Source of the DNA: Budorcas taxicolor
Taxonomy: Eukaryota > Chordata > Mammalia > Artiodactyla > Bovidae
Reading direction: 5' to 3'
Assembly (NCBI RefSeq): GCF_023091745.1
Contig: NW_026291482.1
Location: 1,612,001-1,676,000, forward strand
DNA length: 64,000 nt
Position numbers and translations under genes: made by a program. Numbering within the stretch: position 1 is the first letter of the stretch; every line of letters begins with the position of its first letter. The notes beneath the pieces are model-generated. The model was not told where the DNA came from. It saw only the letters and a list, made by a program, of their open reading frames with translations, and searched no databases. Below, one piece after another: positions 1-10,277 of the stretch.

Positions 1-527
1 CAGGGGAGTCAGGCCTCGTCTCGAGTGGGGGCATGCACGTGCGCTTCCCTCCCGAGCTGCAGCAGTAGTGTCACGCTTCCTGTCACGTGGATCAAGGGAT
101 CTGTGGCTTTCCCTCGAGGCTGTCCCTCGAGGCTTTCCCACGAGGCTTTCCCACAGGGCTGTGCCACGTGCCACCTTGGTGGGAGTCGATCCTCGGCGTG
201 AAAGACGAGCCGGTGAAGGGAAAAGAGGTTCCTCTGGAATGGACTGAGACATCTGGGGGACTCTTGGAATGGTGGCACGACCCTGGAGTTCCTCTCGCCG
301 TTCCTGTTGAGAGGGCCTCCTCTTGAGATGCGACGGGAACGCCGGGAACTCTTTCCCGACGAAGCAGGGAAAGGATCCCTCATATCGAGCTACGAGGTGG
401 AAACGGGGCTCCTCGGGATGTGGGCGGGACCCTCGTGTTTCCTCTCGAGGGGAGACGGGTATGTCGGGGAACTTCTTTATTTGCACCAAGGGTGTGAAGG
501 ACCCTTTCGAAGTTCCAGAGGGGAGGT
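1..527 (+). repeat. Partial monomer at left edge, class T
   Basis: The left part is cut by the window start. It has five 13 bp units, the GGTGGGAGTCG variant at 177 and TTTATTTGCACC at 476. Confidence 0.95.
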
Positions 528-1343
528 GTGATCAGCCTCGAGACGCCTCAGCGGAAATGGGCCTCATCTCGCCTCGAGGGGAGAACCTACTGGATTTTCT
601 CGAGTTGCGGCAGGTCTTCTCGAGTTACGACGGGGACCTCAGGGACCCGCTCTGGTGGCCTCAGGAAAGGCCAGTCCCCATGGAAGTTGCTTGGGGACCA
701 CTCGGGATTCCTCTCCCGTCCATGCCGGGGCCTCAGTCCTTGTGTGGAGTCGGGGATGGAACCTGAGGATTCCTCTCCAGTGTTGCCATGGATCTTGGGG
801 TGCTTCTGAGTCTCCCCAGGGGAGTCAGGCCTCGTCACGAGTGGGGGCATGCACGAGCGCTTTCCTCCCGAGCTGCAGCAGTAGTGTCACGCTTCCTGTC
901 ACGTGGATCAAGGGATCTGTGGCTCTCCCTCGAGGCTGTCCCTCGAGGCTTTCCCACGAGGCTTTCCCACAGGGCTGTGCCACGTGCCACCTTGGTGTGA
1001 GTCGATTCTCGGCGTGAAAGACAAGCCGGTGTAGGGAAAGGAGGTTCCTCTGGAATGGACTGAGACATCTGGGGGACTCTTGGAATGGTGGCACAACCCT
1101 GGAGTTCCTCTCGCCTTTCCTGTTGAGAGGGCCTCCTCTTGAGATGCGACGGGAACGCCGGGAACTCTTTCCCGACGAAGCAGGGAAAGGATCCCTCATC
1201 TCGAGCTACGAGGCGGAAACGGGGCTCCTCTGGTTGTGGTCGGGACCCTCGTGTTTCCTCTCGAGGGGAGACGGGTATGTCGGGGAACTTCTTGATTTGC
1301 ACCAAGGGTGTGAAGGACCCTTTCGAAGTTCCAGAGGGGAGGT
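528..1343 (+). repeat. Monomer 1, class C, 816 bp
   Basis: Five units. Marked by CTTGGGGACCACTCGG, GTCGGGGATGG, loss of E-box 1 (CACGAG) and GGTTGTGGTCGG. Confidence 0.95.
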
Positions 1344-2159
1344 GTGATCAGCCTCGAGACGCATCAGCGGAAATGGGCCTCATCTCGCCTGGAGGGGACA
1401 ACCTCCTGGATTTTCTCGAGTTGCGGCAGGTCTTCTCGAGTTACGACGGGGACCTCAGGGACCCGCTCTGGTGGCCTCAGGAAAGGCCAGTCCCCATGGA
1501 AGTTGCTAGGGGACCTCTCGGGATTCCTCTCCCATCCATGCCGGGGTCTCAGTCCTTGTGTGGAGTCGGGGCTGGAACCTGAGGATTCCTCTCCAGTGTT
1601 GCCATGGACCTTGGGGTGCTTCTGAGTCTCCCCAGGGGAGTCAGGCCTCGTCTCGAGTGGGGGCATGCACGTGCGCTTCCCTCCCGAGCTGCAGCAGTAG
1701 TGTCACGCTTCCTGTCACGTGGATCAAGGGATCTGTGGCTCTCCCTCGAGGCTGTCACTCGAGGCTTTCCCACGAGGCTTTCCCACAGGGCTGTGCCACG
1801 TGCCACCTTGGTGTGAGTCGATTCTCGGCGTGAAAGACAAGCCGGTGAAGGGAAAGGAGGTTCCTCTGGAATGGACTGAGACATCTGGGGGACTCTTGGA
1901 ACGGTGGCACGACCCTGGAGTTCCTCTCGCCGTTCCTGTTGAGAGGGCCTCCTCTTGAGATGCGACGGGAACGCCGGGAACTCTTTCCCGACGAAGCAGG
2001 GAAAGGATCCCTCATATCGAGCTACGAGGCGGAAACGGGGCTCCTCTGGATGTGGGCGGGACCCTCGTGATTCCTCTCGAGTGGAGACGGGTATGTCGGG
2101 GAACTTCTTGATTTGCACCAAGGGTGTGAAGGACCCTTTCGACGTTCCAGAGGTGAAGT
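1344..2159 (+). repeat. Monomer 2, class C with one class T base, 816 bp
   Basis: Five units, the second reading GCTGTCACTCGAG. Class C up to GACAAGCC but then GGTGAAGGG as in class T; ends with GACGTTCCAGAGGTGAAG. Confidence 0.95.
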
Positions 2160-2948
2160 GTGATCAGCCTCGAGACGCCTCATCGGAAATGGGCCTCATC
2201 TCGCCTGGAGGGGAGAACCTCCTGGATTTTCTCGAGTTGCGGCAGGTCTTCTCGAGTTACGACGGGGACCTCCGGGACGCGCTCTGGTGGCCTCAGGAAA
2301 GGCCAGTCCCCATGGAAGTTGATAGGGGACCTCTCGGGATTCCTATCCCGTCCATGCCGGGGCCTCAGTCCTTGTGTGGAGTCGGGGCCTGAACCTGAGG
2401 ATTCCTCTCCAGTGTTGCCATGGATCTTGGGGTGCTTCTGAGTCTCCCCAAGGGAGTCAGGCCTCGTCTCGAGTGGGGGCATGCACGTGCGCTTTCCTCC
2501 CGAGCTGCAGCAGTAGTGTCACGCTTCCTGTCACGTGGATCAAGGGATCTGTGGCTTTCCCTCGAGGCTGTCCCCCAGGGCTGTGCCACGTGCCACCTTG
2601 GTGTGAGTCGATCCTCGGCGTGAAAGATGAGCAGGTGAAGGGAAAAAATGTTCCTCTGGAATGGACTGAGACATCTGGGGGACTCTTGGAATGGTGGCAC
2701 GACCCTGGAGTTCCTCTCGCCGTTCCTGTTGAGAGGGCCTCCTCTTGAGATGCGACGGGAACGCCGGGAACTCTTCCCGACGAAGCAGGAAAAGGATCCC
2801 TCATCTCGAGCTACGAGGCGGAAACGGGGCTCCTCTGGATGTGGGCGGGACCCTCGTGATTCCTCTCGAGTGGAGACGGGTATGTCGGGGAACTTCTTGA
2901 TTTGCACCAAGGGTGTGAAGGACCCTTTGGAAGTTCCAGAGGGGAGGT
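2160..2948 (+). repeat. Monomer 3, class T, 789 bp, three 13 bp units
   Basis: Lacks 26 bp of the tract and 1 T in the dyad spacer. GATGAGCAGG and GGGAAAAAATG are private changes. Confidence 0.95.
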
Positions 2949-3764
2949 GTGATCAGCCTCGAGACGCCTCAACGGAAATGGGCCTCATCTCGCCTGGAGG
3001 GGAGAACCTCCTGGATTTTCTCGAGTTGCGGCAGGTCTTCTCGAGTTACGACGGGGACCTCAGGGACACGCTCTGGTGGCCTCAGGAAAGGCCAGTCCCC
3101 ATGCGAGTTGCTAGGGGACCTCCTGGGATTCCTCTCCCGTCCATGCCGGGGCCTCAGTCCTTGTGTGGAGTCGGGGCCGGAACCTGAGGATTCCTCTCCA
3201 GTGTTGCCATGGATCTTGGGGTGCTTCTGAGTCTCCCCAGGGGAGTCAGGCCTCGTCTCGAGTGGGGGCATGCACGTGCGCTTTCCTCCCGAGCTGCAGC
3301 AGTAGTGTCACGCTTCCTGTCACGTGGATCAAGGGATCTGTGGCTTTCCCTCGAGGCTGTCCCTCGAGGCTTTCCCACGAGGCTTTCCCCCAGGGCTGTG
3401 CCACGTGCCACCTTGGTGTGAGTCGATCCTCGGCGTGAAAGACGAGCCGGTGAAGGGAAAAGAGGTTCCTCTGGAATGGACTGAGACATCTGGGGGACTC
3501 TTGGAATGGTGGCACGACCCTGGAGTTCCTCTCGCCGTTCCTGTTGAGAGGGCCTCCTCTTGAGATGCGACGGGAACGCCGGGAACCCTTTCCCGACGAA
3601 GCAGGGAAAGGATCCCTCATCTCGAGCTACGAGGCGGAAATGGGGCTCCTCTGGATGTGGGCGGGACCCTCGTGATTCCTCTCGAGTGGAGACGGGTATG
3701 TCGGGGAACTTCTTGATTTGCAACAAGGGTGTGAAGGACCCTTTCGAAGTTCCAGAGGGGAGGT
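2949..3764 (+). repeat. Monomer 4, class T, 816 bp
   Basis: Five units with GCTTTCCCCCAGG as the fourth. GACACGCTCTGG and TGCAACAAGGG are shared with only a few other monomers. Confidence 0.95.
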
Positions 3765-4088
3765 GTGATCAGCCTCGAGACGCCTCAGCGGAAATGGGCC
3801 TCATCTCGCCTGGAGGGGAGAACCTCCTGGATTTTCTCGAGTTGCGGCATGTCTTCTCGAGTTACGACGGGGACCTCAGGGACCCGCTCTGGTGGCCTCA
3901 GGAAAGGCCAGTCCCCATGCGAGTTGCTAGGGGACCTCTCGGGATTCCTCTCCCGTCCATGCCGGGGCCTCAGTCCTTGTGTGGAGTCGGGGCCGGAACC
4001 TGAGGATTCCTCTCCAGTGTTGCCATGGATCTTGGGGTGCTTCTGAGTCTCCCCAGGGGAGTCTGGCCTCGTCTCGAGTGGGGGCATG

Positions 4089-4223
4089 CACGTGCGCTTT
4101 CCTCCCGAGCTGCAGCAGTAGTGTCACGCTTCCTGTCACGTGGATCAAGGGATCTGTGGCTTTCCCTCGAGGCTGTCCCTCGAGGCTTTCCCACGAGGCT
4201 TTCCCACAGGGCTGTGCCACGTG
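4089..4223 (+). promoter_or_regulatory. Cluster of three CACGTG E-box palindromes (reference copy)
   Basis: CACGTG occurs at 4089-4094, 4137-4142 and 4218-4223, spaced 48 and 81 bp. This is the canonical E-box bound by bHLH-zip factors such as USF and MYC/MAX. Most monomers keep all three. Known losses are CACGAG in box 1 (about 848, 9787 and 13023), CACGGG or CACAGG in box 2 (several monomers after 37 kb) and CCCGTG in box 3 (class C monomers after 41 kb). No TATA or other promoter context is seen, so function is open. Confidence 0.45.
4159..4223 (+). repeat. 13 bp micro-repeat tract inside the monomer (reference copy)
   Basis: Five consecutive 13-mers occupy 4159-4171, 4172-4184, 4185-4197, 4198-4210 and 4211-4223: GCTTTCCCTCGAG, GCTGTCCCTCGAG, GCTTTCCCACGAG, GCTTTCCCACAGG, GCTGTGCCACGTG. 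Every monomer has this tract. Copy number is five in most, four in the 803 bp monomers and three in the 789-790 bp monomers, so the tract explains nearly all large length changes. Replication slippage or local unequal exchange is the likely cause. Confidence 0.95.
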
Positions 4224-4383
4224 CCACCTTGGTGTGAATCGATCCTCGGCGTGAAAGACGAGCCGGTGAAGGGAAAAGAGGTTCCTCTGGAATGGACTGA
4301 GACATCTGGGGGACTCTTGGAATGGTGGCACGACCCTGGAGTTCCTCTCGCCATTCCTGTTGAGAGGGCCTCCTCTTGAGATG

Positions 4384-4414
4384 CGACGGGAACGCCGGGA
4401 ACTCTTTCCCGACG
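4384..4414 (+). repeat. Paired direct repeat and imperfect dyad (reference copy)
   Basis: CGACGGGAA (4384-4392) is followed directly by CGCCGGGAA (4393-4401), a 4-base spacer CTCT (4402-4405) and the inverted copy TTCCCGACG (4406-4414). The inner six bases CGGGAA/TTCCCG pair perfectly across the spacer; the nine-base arms pair with one mismatch. Nearly all monomers keep this element. Exceptions are short indels in the spacer/arm at about 2774, 11710, 15762, 19022 and 19811. It could be a protein-binding dyad or simply old sub-repeat structure. Confidence 0.8.
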
Positions 4415-4443
4415 AAGCAGGGAAAGGATCCCTCATCTCGAGC

Positions 4444-4461
4444 TACGAGGCGGAAACGGGG
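4444..4461 (+). other. CENP-B-box-like sequence with altered spacing (reference copy)
   Basis: TACGAGGCGGAAACGGGG contains GGAAACGGG (4452-4460), which equals the right half of the mammalian CENP-B box. The left half reads TACG instead of TTCG and lies 2 bp too far away, so the canonical core (TTCG, four bases, A, two bases, CGGG) is not met. A second partial match lies on the complement at 4401-4417, starting CTTCGTCGGGAAAG. It has an intact TTCG but lacks the required A and CGGG. Both occur in almost every monomer. Binding is unproven. Confidence 0.4.
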
Positions 4462-4580
4462 CTCCTCTGGATGTGGGCGGGACCATCGTGATTCCTCTCG
4501 AGTGGAGACGGGTATGTCGGGGAACTTCTTGATTTGCACCAAGGGTGTGAAGGAGCCTTTCGAAGTTCCAAAGGGGAGGT

Positions 4581-5396
4581 GTGATCAGCCTCGAGACGCC
4601 TCAGCGGAAATGGGCCTCATCTCGCCTGGAGGGGAGAACCTCCTGGATTTTCTCGAGTTGCGGCAGGTCTTCTCGAGTTACGACGGGGACCTCAGGGACC
4701 CGCTCTGGTGGCCTCAGGGAAAGCCAGTCCCCATGCGAGTTGCTAGGGGCCCTCTCGGGATTCCTCTCCCGTCCATGCCGGGGCCTCAGTCCTTGTGTGG
4801 AGTCTGGGCCGGAACCTGAGGATTCCTCTCCAGTGTTGCCATGGATCTTGGGGTGCTTCTGAGTCTCCCCAGGAGACTCAGGCCTCGTCTCGAGTGGGGG
4901 CATGCACGTGCGCTTTCCTCCCGAGCTGCAGAAGTAGTGTCACGCTTCCTGTCACGTGGATCAAGGGATCTGTGGCTTTCCCGCGAGGCTGTCCCTCGAG
5001 GCTTTCCCACGAGGCTTTCCCACAGGGCTGTGCCACGTGCCACCTTGGTGTGAGTCGTTCCTCGGCGTGAAAGACGAGCTGGTGAAGGGAAAAGAGGTTC
5101 CTCTGGAATGGACTGAGACATCTGGGGGACTCTTGGAATGGTGGCACGACCCTGGAGTTCCTCTCGCCGTTCCTGTTGAGAGGGCCTCCTCTTGAGATGC
5201 GACGGGAACGCCGGGAACTCTTTCCCGACGAAGCAGGGAAAGGATCCCTCATGTCGAGCTACGAGGCGGAAACGGGGCTCCTCTGGATGTGGGCGGGACC
5301 TTCGTGATTCCTCTCGAGTGGAGACGGGTATGTCGGGGAACTTCTTGATTTGCACCAAGGGTGTGAAGGACCCTTTCGACGTTCCAGAGGGGAGGT
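4581..5396 (+). repeat. Monomer 6, class T, 816 bp
   Basis: First 13 bp unit reads GCTTTCCCGCGAG. Also AGGAGACTCAGG, GCAGAAGTAG and GTCGTTCCTCGG. Confidence 0.95.
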
Positions 5397-6211
5397 GTGA
5401 TAAGCCTCGAGACGCCTCAGCGGAAATGGGCCTCATCTCGCCTGGAGGGGAGAACCTCCTGGATTTTCTCGAGTTGCGGCAGGTCTTCTCGAGTTACGAC
5501 GGGGACCTCAGGGACCCGCTCTGGTGGCCTCAGGAAAGGCCAGTCCCCATGCGAGTTGCTAGGGGACCTCTCGGGATTCCTCTCCCGTCCATGCCGGGGC
5601 CTCAGTCCTTGTGTGGAGTCGGGGCTGGAACCTGAGGATTCCTCTCCAGTGTTGCCATGGATCTTGGGGTGCTTCTGAGTCTCCCCAGGGGAGTCAGGCC
5701 TCGTCTCGAGTGGGGGCATGCACGTGCGCTTTCCTCCCGAGCTGCAGCAGTAGTGTCACGCTTCCTGAACGTGGACCAAGGGATCTGTGGCTTTCCCTCG
5801 AGGCTGTCCCTCGAGGCTTTCCCACGAGGCTTTCCCCCAGGGCTGTGCCACGTGCCACCTTGGTGTGAGTCGATCCTCGGCGTGAAAGACGAGCCGGTGA
5901 AGGGAAAAGAGGTTCCTCTGGAATGGACTGAGACATCTGGGGGACTCTTGGAATGGTCGCACGACCCTGGAGTTCCTCTCGCCGTTCCTGTTGAGAGGGC
6001 CTCCTCTTGAGATGCCACGGGAATGCCGGGAACTCTTTCCCGACGAAGCAGGGAAAGGATCCCTCATCTCGAGCTACGAGGCGGAAACGGGGCTCCTCTG
6101 GATGTGGGCGGGACCCTCGTGATTCCTCTCGAGTGGAGACGGGTATGTCGGGGAACTTCTTGATTTGCACCAAGGGTGTGAAGGAGCCTTTCGAAGTTCC
6201 AGAGGGGAGCT
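5397..6211 (+). repeat. Monomer 7, class T, 815 bp
   Basis: CCTGAACGTGGACC at 5765 destroys E-box 2 and is unique here. GATGCCACGGGAATGCC changes the first arm of the dyad region. Confidence 0.95.
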
Positions 6212-7027
6212 GTGATCAGCCTCGAGACGCCTCAGCGGAAATGGGCCTCATCTCGCCTGGAGGGGAGAACCTACTGGATTTTCTCGAGTTGCGGCAGGTC
6301 TTCTCGAGTTACGACGGGGACCTCAGGGACCCGCTCTGGTGGCCTCAGGAAAGGCCAGTCCCCATGGAAGTTGCTTGGGGACCACTCGGGATTCCTCTGC
6401 CGTCCATGCCGGGGCTTCAGTCCTTGTGTGGAGTCGGGGCTGGAACCTGAGGATTCCTCTCCAGTGTTGCCATGGATCTTGGGGTGCTTCTGAGTCTCCC
6501 CAGGGGAGTCAGGCCTCGTCTCGAGTGGGGGCATGCACGTGCGCTTTCCTCCCGAGCTGCAGCAGTAGTGTCACGCTTCCTGTCACGTGGATCAAGGGAT
6601 CTGTGGCTCTCCCTCGAGGATGTCCCTCGAGGCTTTCCCACGAGGCTTTCCCACAGGGCTGTGCCACGTGCCACCTTGGTGTGAGTCGATTCTCGGCGTG
6701 AAAGACAAGCCGGTGTAGGGAAAGGAGGTTCCTCTGGAATGGACTGAGACATCTGGGGGACTCTTGGAATGGTGGCACAACCCTGGAGTTCCTCTCGCCT
6801 TTCCTGTTGAGAGGGCCTCCTCTTGAGATGCGACGGGAACGCCGGGAACTCTTTCCCGACGAAGCAGGGAAAGGATCCCTCATCTCGAGCTACGAGGCGG
6901 AAACGGGGCTCCTCTGGATGTGGTCGGGACCCTCGTGTTTCCTCTCGAGGGGAGATGGGTATGTCGGGGAACTTCTTGATTTGCACCAAGGGTGTGAAGG
7001 ACCCTTTCGAAGTTCCAGAGGGGAGGT
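6212..7027 (+). repeat. Monomer 8, class C, 816 bp
   Basis: Close to monomer 1. Second unit reads GATGTCCCTCGAG; CCTCTGCCGTCC is private. Confidence 0.95.
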
Positions 7028-7843
7028 GTGATCAGCCTCGAGACGCCTCAGCGGAAATGGGCCTCATCTCGCCTGGAGGGGAGAACCTCCTGGATTTTCT
7101 CGAGTTGCGGCAGGTCTTCTAGAGTTACGACGGGGACCTCAGGGACCCGCTCTGGTGGCCTCAGGAAAGGCCAGTCCCCATGGAAGTTGCTAGGGGACCT
7201 CTCGGGATTCCTCTCCCGTCCATGCCGGGGTCTCAGTCCTTGTGTGGAGTCGGGGCTGGAACCTGAGGATTCCTCTCCAGTGTTGCCATGGACCGTGGGG
7301 TGCTTCTGAGTCTCCCCAGGGGAGTCAGGCCTCGTCTCGAGTGGGGGCATGCACGTGCGCTTTGCTCCCGAGCTGCAGCAGTAGTGTCACGCTTCCTGTC
7401 ACGTGGATCAAGGGATCTGTGGCTCTCCCTCGAGGCTGTCCCTCGAGGCTTTCCCACGAGGCTTTCCCACAGGGCTGTGCCACGTGCCACCTTGGTGTGA
7501 GTCGATTCTCGGCGTGAAAGACAAGCCGGTGTAGGGAAAGGAGGTTCCTCTGGAATGGACTGAGACATCTGGGGGACTCTTGGAATGGTGGCACGACCCT
7601 GGAGTTCCTCTCGCTGTTCCTGTTGAGAGGGCCTCCTCTTGAGATGCGACGGGAACGCCGGGAACTCTTTCCCGACGAAGCAGGGAAAGGATCCCTCATC
7701 TCGAGCTACGAGGCGGAAACGGGGCTCCTCTGGATGTGGGCGGGACCCTCGTGATTCCTCTCGAGGGGAGACGGGTATGTCGGGGAACTTCTTGATTTGC
7801 ACCAAGGGTGTGAAGGACCCTTTCGACGTTCCAGAGGTGAGGT
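7028..7843 (+). repeat. Monomer 9, class C, 816 bp
   Basis: CTTCTAGAG replaces CTTCTCGAG. Also GGACCGTGGGG and GCTTTGCTCCC. Confidence 0.95.
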
Positions 7844-8646
7844 GTGATCAGCCTCGAGACGCCTCAGCGGAAATGGGCCTCATCTCGCCTGGAGGGGAGA
7901 ACCTCCTGAATTTTCTCGAGTTGCGGCAGGTCTTCTCGAGTTACGACGGGGACCTCAGGGACCCGCTCTGGTGGCCTCAGGAAAGGCCAGTCCCCATGCG
8001 AGTTGCTAGGGGACCTCTCGGGATTCCTCTCCCGTCCATGCCGGGGCCTCAGTCCTTGTGTGGAGTCGGGGCCGGAACCTGAGGATTCCTCTCCAGTGTT
8101 GCCATGGATCTTGGGGTGCTTCTGAGTCTCCCCAGGGGAGTCAGGCCTCGTCTCGAGTGGGGGCATGCACGTGCGCTTTCCTCCCGTGCTGCAGCAGTAG
8201 TGTCACGCTTCCTGTCACGTGGATCAAGGGATCTGTGGCTTTCCCTCGAGGCTTTCCCACGAGGCTTTCCCACAGGGCTGTGCCACGTGCCACCTTGGTG
8301 TGAGTCGATCCTCGGCGTGAAAGACGAGCCGGTGAAGGGAAAAGAGTTTCCTCTGGAATGGACTGAGACATCTGGGGGACTCTTGGAATGGTGGCACGAC
8401 CCTGGAGTTCCTCTCGCCGTTCCTGTTGAGAGGGCCTGCTCTTGAGATGCGACGGGAACGCCGGGAACTCTTTCCCGACGAAGCAGGGAAAGGATCCCTC
8501 ATCTCGAGCTACGAGGCGGAAACGGGGTTCCTCTGGATGTGGGCGGGACCCTCGTGATTCCTCTCGAGTGGAGACGGGTATGTCGGGGAACTTCTTGATT
8601 TGCACCAAGGGTGTGAAGGACCCTTTGGAAGTTCCAGAGGGGAGGT
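7844..8646 (+). repeat. Monomer 10, class T, 803 bp, four 13 bp units
   Basis: The GCTGTCCCTCGAG unit is missing. CCTGAATTTTC, CCCGTGCTGC and GAGTTTCCTC mark it. Confidence 0.95.
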
Positions 8647-9461
8647 GTGATCAGCCTCGAGACGCCTCAGCGGAAATGGGCCTCATCTCGCCTGGAGGGG
8701 AGAACCTCCTGGATTTTCTCGAGTTGCGGCATGTCTTCTCGAGTTACGACGGGGACCTCAGGGACCCGCTCTGGTGGCCTCAGGAAAGGCCAGTCCCCAT
8801 GCGAGTTGCTAGGGGACCTCTCGGGATTCCTCTCCCGTCCATGCCGGGCCTCAGTCCTTGTGTGGAGTCGGGGCCGGAACCTGAGGATTCCTCTCCAGTG
8901 TTGCCATGGATCTTGGGGTGCTTCTGAGTCTCCCCAGGGGAGTCAGGCCTCGTCTCGAGTGGGGGCATGCACGTGCGCTTTCCTCCCGAGCTGCAGCAGT
9001 AGTGTCACGCTTCCTGTCACGTGGATCAAGGGATCTGTGGCTTTCCCTCGAGGCTGTCCCTCGAGGCTTTCCCACGAGGCTTTCCCCCAGGGCTGTGCCA
9101 CGTGCCACCTTGGTGTGAGTCGATCCTCGGCGTGAAAGACGAGCCGGTGAAGGGAAAAGAGGTTCCTCTGGAATGGACTGAGACATCTGGGGGACTCTTG
9201 GAATGGTCGCACGACCCTGGAGGTCCTCTCGCCGTTCCTGTTGAGAGGGCCTCCTCTTGAGATGCGACGGGAACGCCGGGAACTCTTTCCCGACGAAGCA
9301 GGGAAAGGATCCCTCATCTCGAGCTACGAGGCGGAAACGGGGCTCCTCTGGATGTGGGCGGGACCCTCGTGATTCCTCTCGAGTGGAGACGGGTATGTCG
9401 GGGAACTTCTTGATTTGCACCAAGGGTGTGAAGGAGCCTTTCGAAGTTCCAGAGGGGAGGT
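8647..9461 (+). repeat. Monomer 11, class T, 815 bp
   Basis: One G is lost at GCCGGGCCTC (8844). GGTCGCACGACC and GGAGGTCCTC follow. Confidence 0.95.
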
Positions 9462-10277
9462 GTGATCAGCCTCGAGACGCCTCAGCGGAAATGGGCCTCA
9501 TCTCGCCTGGAGGGGAGAACCTCCTGGATTTTCTCGAGTTGCGGCAGGTCTTCTCGAGTTACGACGGGGACCTCAGGGACCCGCTCTGGTGGCCTCAGGG
9601 AAGGCCAGTCCCCATGCGAGTTGCTAGGGGACCTCTCGGGATTCCTCTCCCGTCCATGCCGGGGCCTCAGTCCTTGTGTGGAGTCTGGGCCGGAACCTGA
9701 GGATTCCTCTCCAGTGTTGCCATGGATCTTGGGGTGCTTCTGAGTCTCCCCAGGGGAGTCAGGCCTCGTCTCGAGTGGGGGCATGCACGAGCGCTTTCCT
9801 CCCGAGCTGCAGCAGTAGTGTCACGCTTCCTGTCACGTGGATCAAGGGATCTGTGGCTCTCCCTCGAGGCTGTCCCTCGAGGCTTTCCCACGAGGCTTTC
9901 CCACAGGGCTGTGCCACGTGCCACCTTGGTGTGAGTCGATTCTCGGCGTGAAAGACAAGCCGGTGTAGGGAAAGGAGGTTCCTCTGGAATGGACTGAGAC
10001 ATCTGGGGGACTCTTGGAATGGTGGCACAACCCTGGAGTTCCTCTCGCCTTTCCTGTTGAGAGGGCCTCCTCTTGAGATGCGACGGGAACGCCGGGAACT
10101 CTTTCCCGACGAAGCAGGGAAAGGATCCCTCATCTCGAGCTACGAGGCGGAAACGGGGCTCCTCTGGATGTGGTCGGGACCCTCGTGTTTCCTCTCGAGG
10201 GGAGACGGGCATGTCGGGGAACTTCTTGATTTGCACCAAGGGTGTGAAGGACCCTTTCGAAGTTCCAGAGGGGAGGT
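9462..10277 (+). repeat. Monomer 12, class T to class C switch, 816 bp
   Basis: The first half carries GTCTGGGCC with CCATGCGAG; the tract and later part are class C. E-box 1 reads CACGAG. Confidence 0.93.

Larger units (their letters stand above)
3944..4500 (+). repeat. Degenerate 30-31 bp sub-repeat phase (reference monomer)
   Basis: Copies of a degenerate ATTCCTCT motif begin at 3944, 4006, 4281, 4341, 4369, 4461 and 4491. The gaps are 62, 275, 60, 28, 92 and 30 bp, close to multiples of about 30.5. This suggests the 816 bp unit grew from a short ancestral repeat, as is known for the bovine 1.715 satellite. Confidence 0.6.
3765..4580 (+). repeat. Monomer 5, class T, 816 bp (reference for sub-elements)
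   Basis: Five units, three intact E-boxes and an intact dyad. Small private changes are GTCTGGCCTCG at 4061 and GTGAATCGATCC at 4232. Confidence 0.95.
528..7843 (+). repeat. Monomer pair repeated at 5684 bp
   Basis: 528-2100 and 6212-7784 share the same order of class C variants (CTTGGGGACCACTCGG, then GTGTAGGG, then GGGGTCTCAG) seven monomers apart. They differ at scattered bases, so this is an older or less complete duplication than those further right. Confidence 0.7.

Noticed and set aside
2949..3764. Mobile element or integrated virus with 816 bp direct repeats
   Set aside because: There are no target-site duplications, terminal inverted repeats, LTRs or polymerase/transposase motifs; the whole window is the same tandem unit.
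3560..4003. Recurrent 147-codon open frame on the plus strand
   Set aside because: It overlaps several other open frames, shows no domain or codon signal, and is cut in many monomers by the CTTCTAGAG variant.
4159..4223. CRISPR-like direct repeats
   Set aside because: The 13 bp units abut with no spacers, and the large repeats are identical throughout; there are no cas genes and the context is a eukaryotic satellite.
4384..4414. Rho-independent terminator or hairpin RNA
   Set aside because: There is no T-run after the dyad, no gene upstream and no sign of a bacterial genome.
4444..4461. Canonical CENP-B box
   Set aside because: The required TTCG and the spacing to A and CGGG are not met; reported only as box-like.
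3970..4542. Recurrent 190-codon open frame on the complement, seen in many monomers
   Set aside because: It recurs only because the DNA repeats. Indels and 13 bp losses break it freely, other frames in the same span are equally open, and I recognise no protein family in it.
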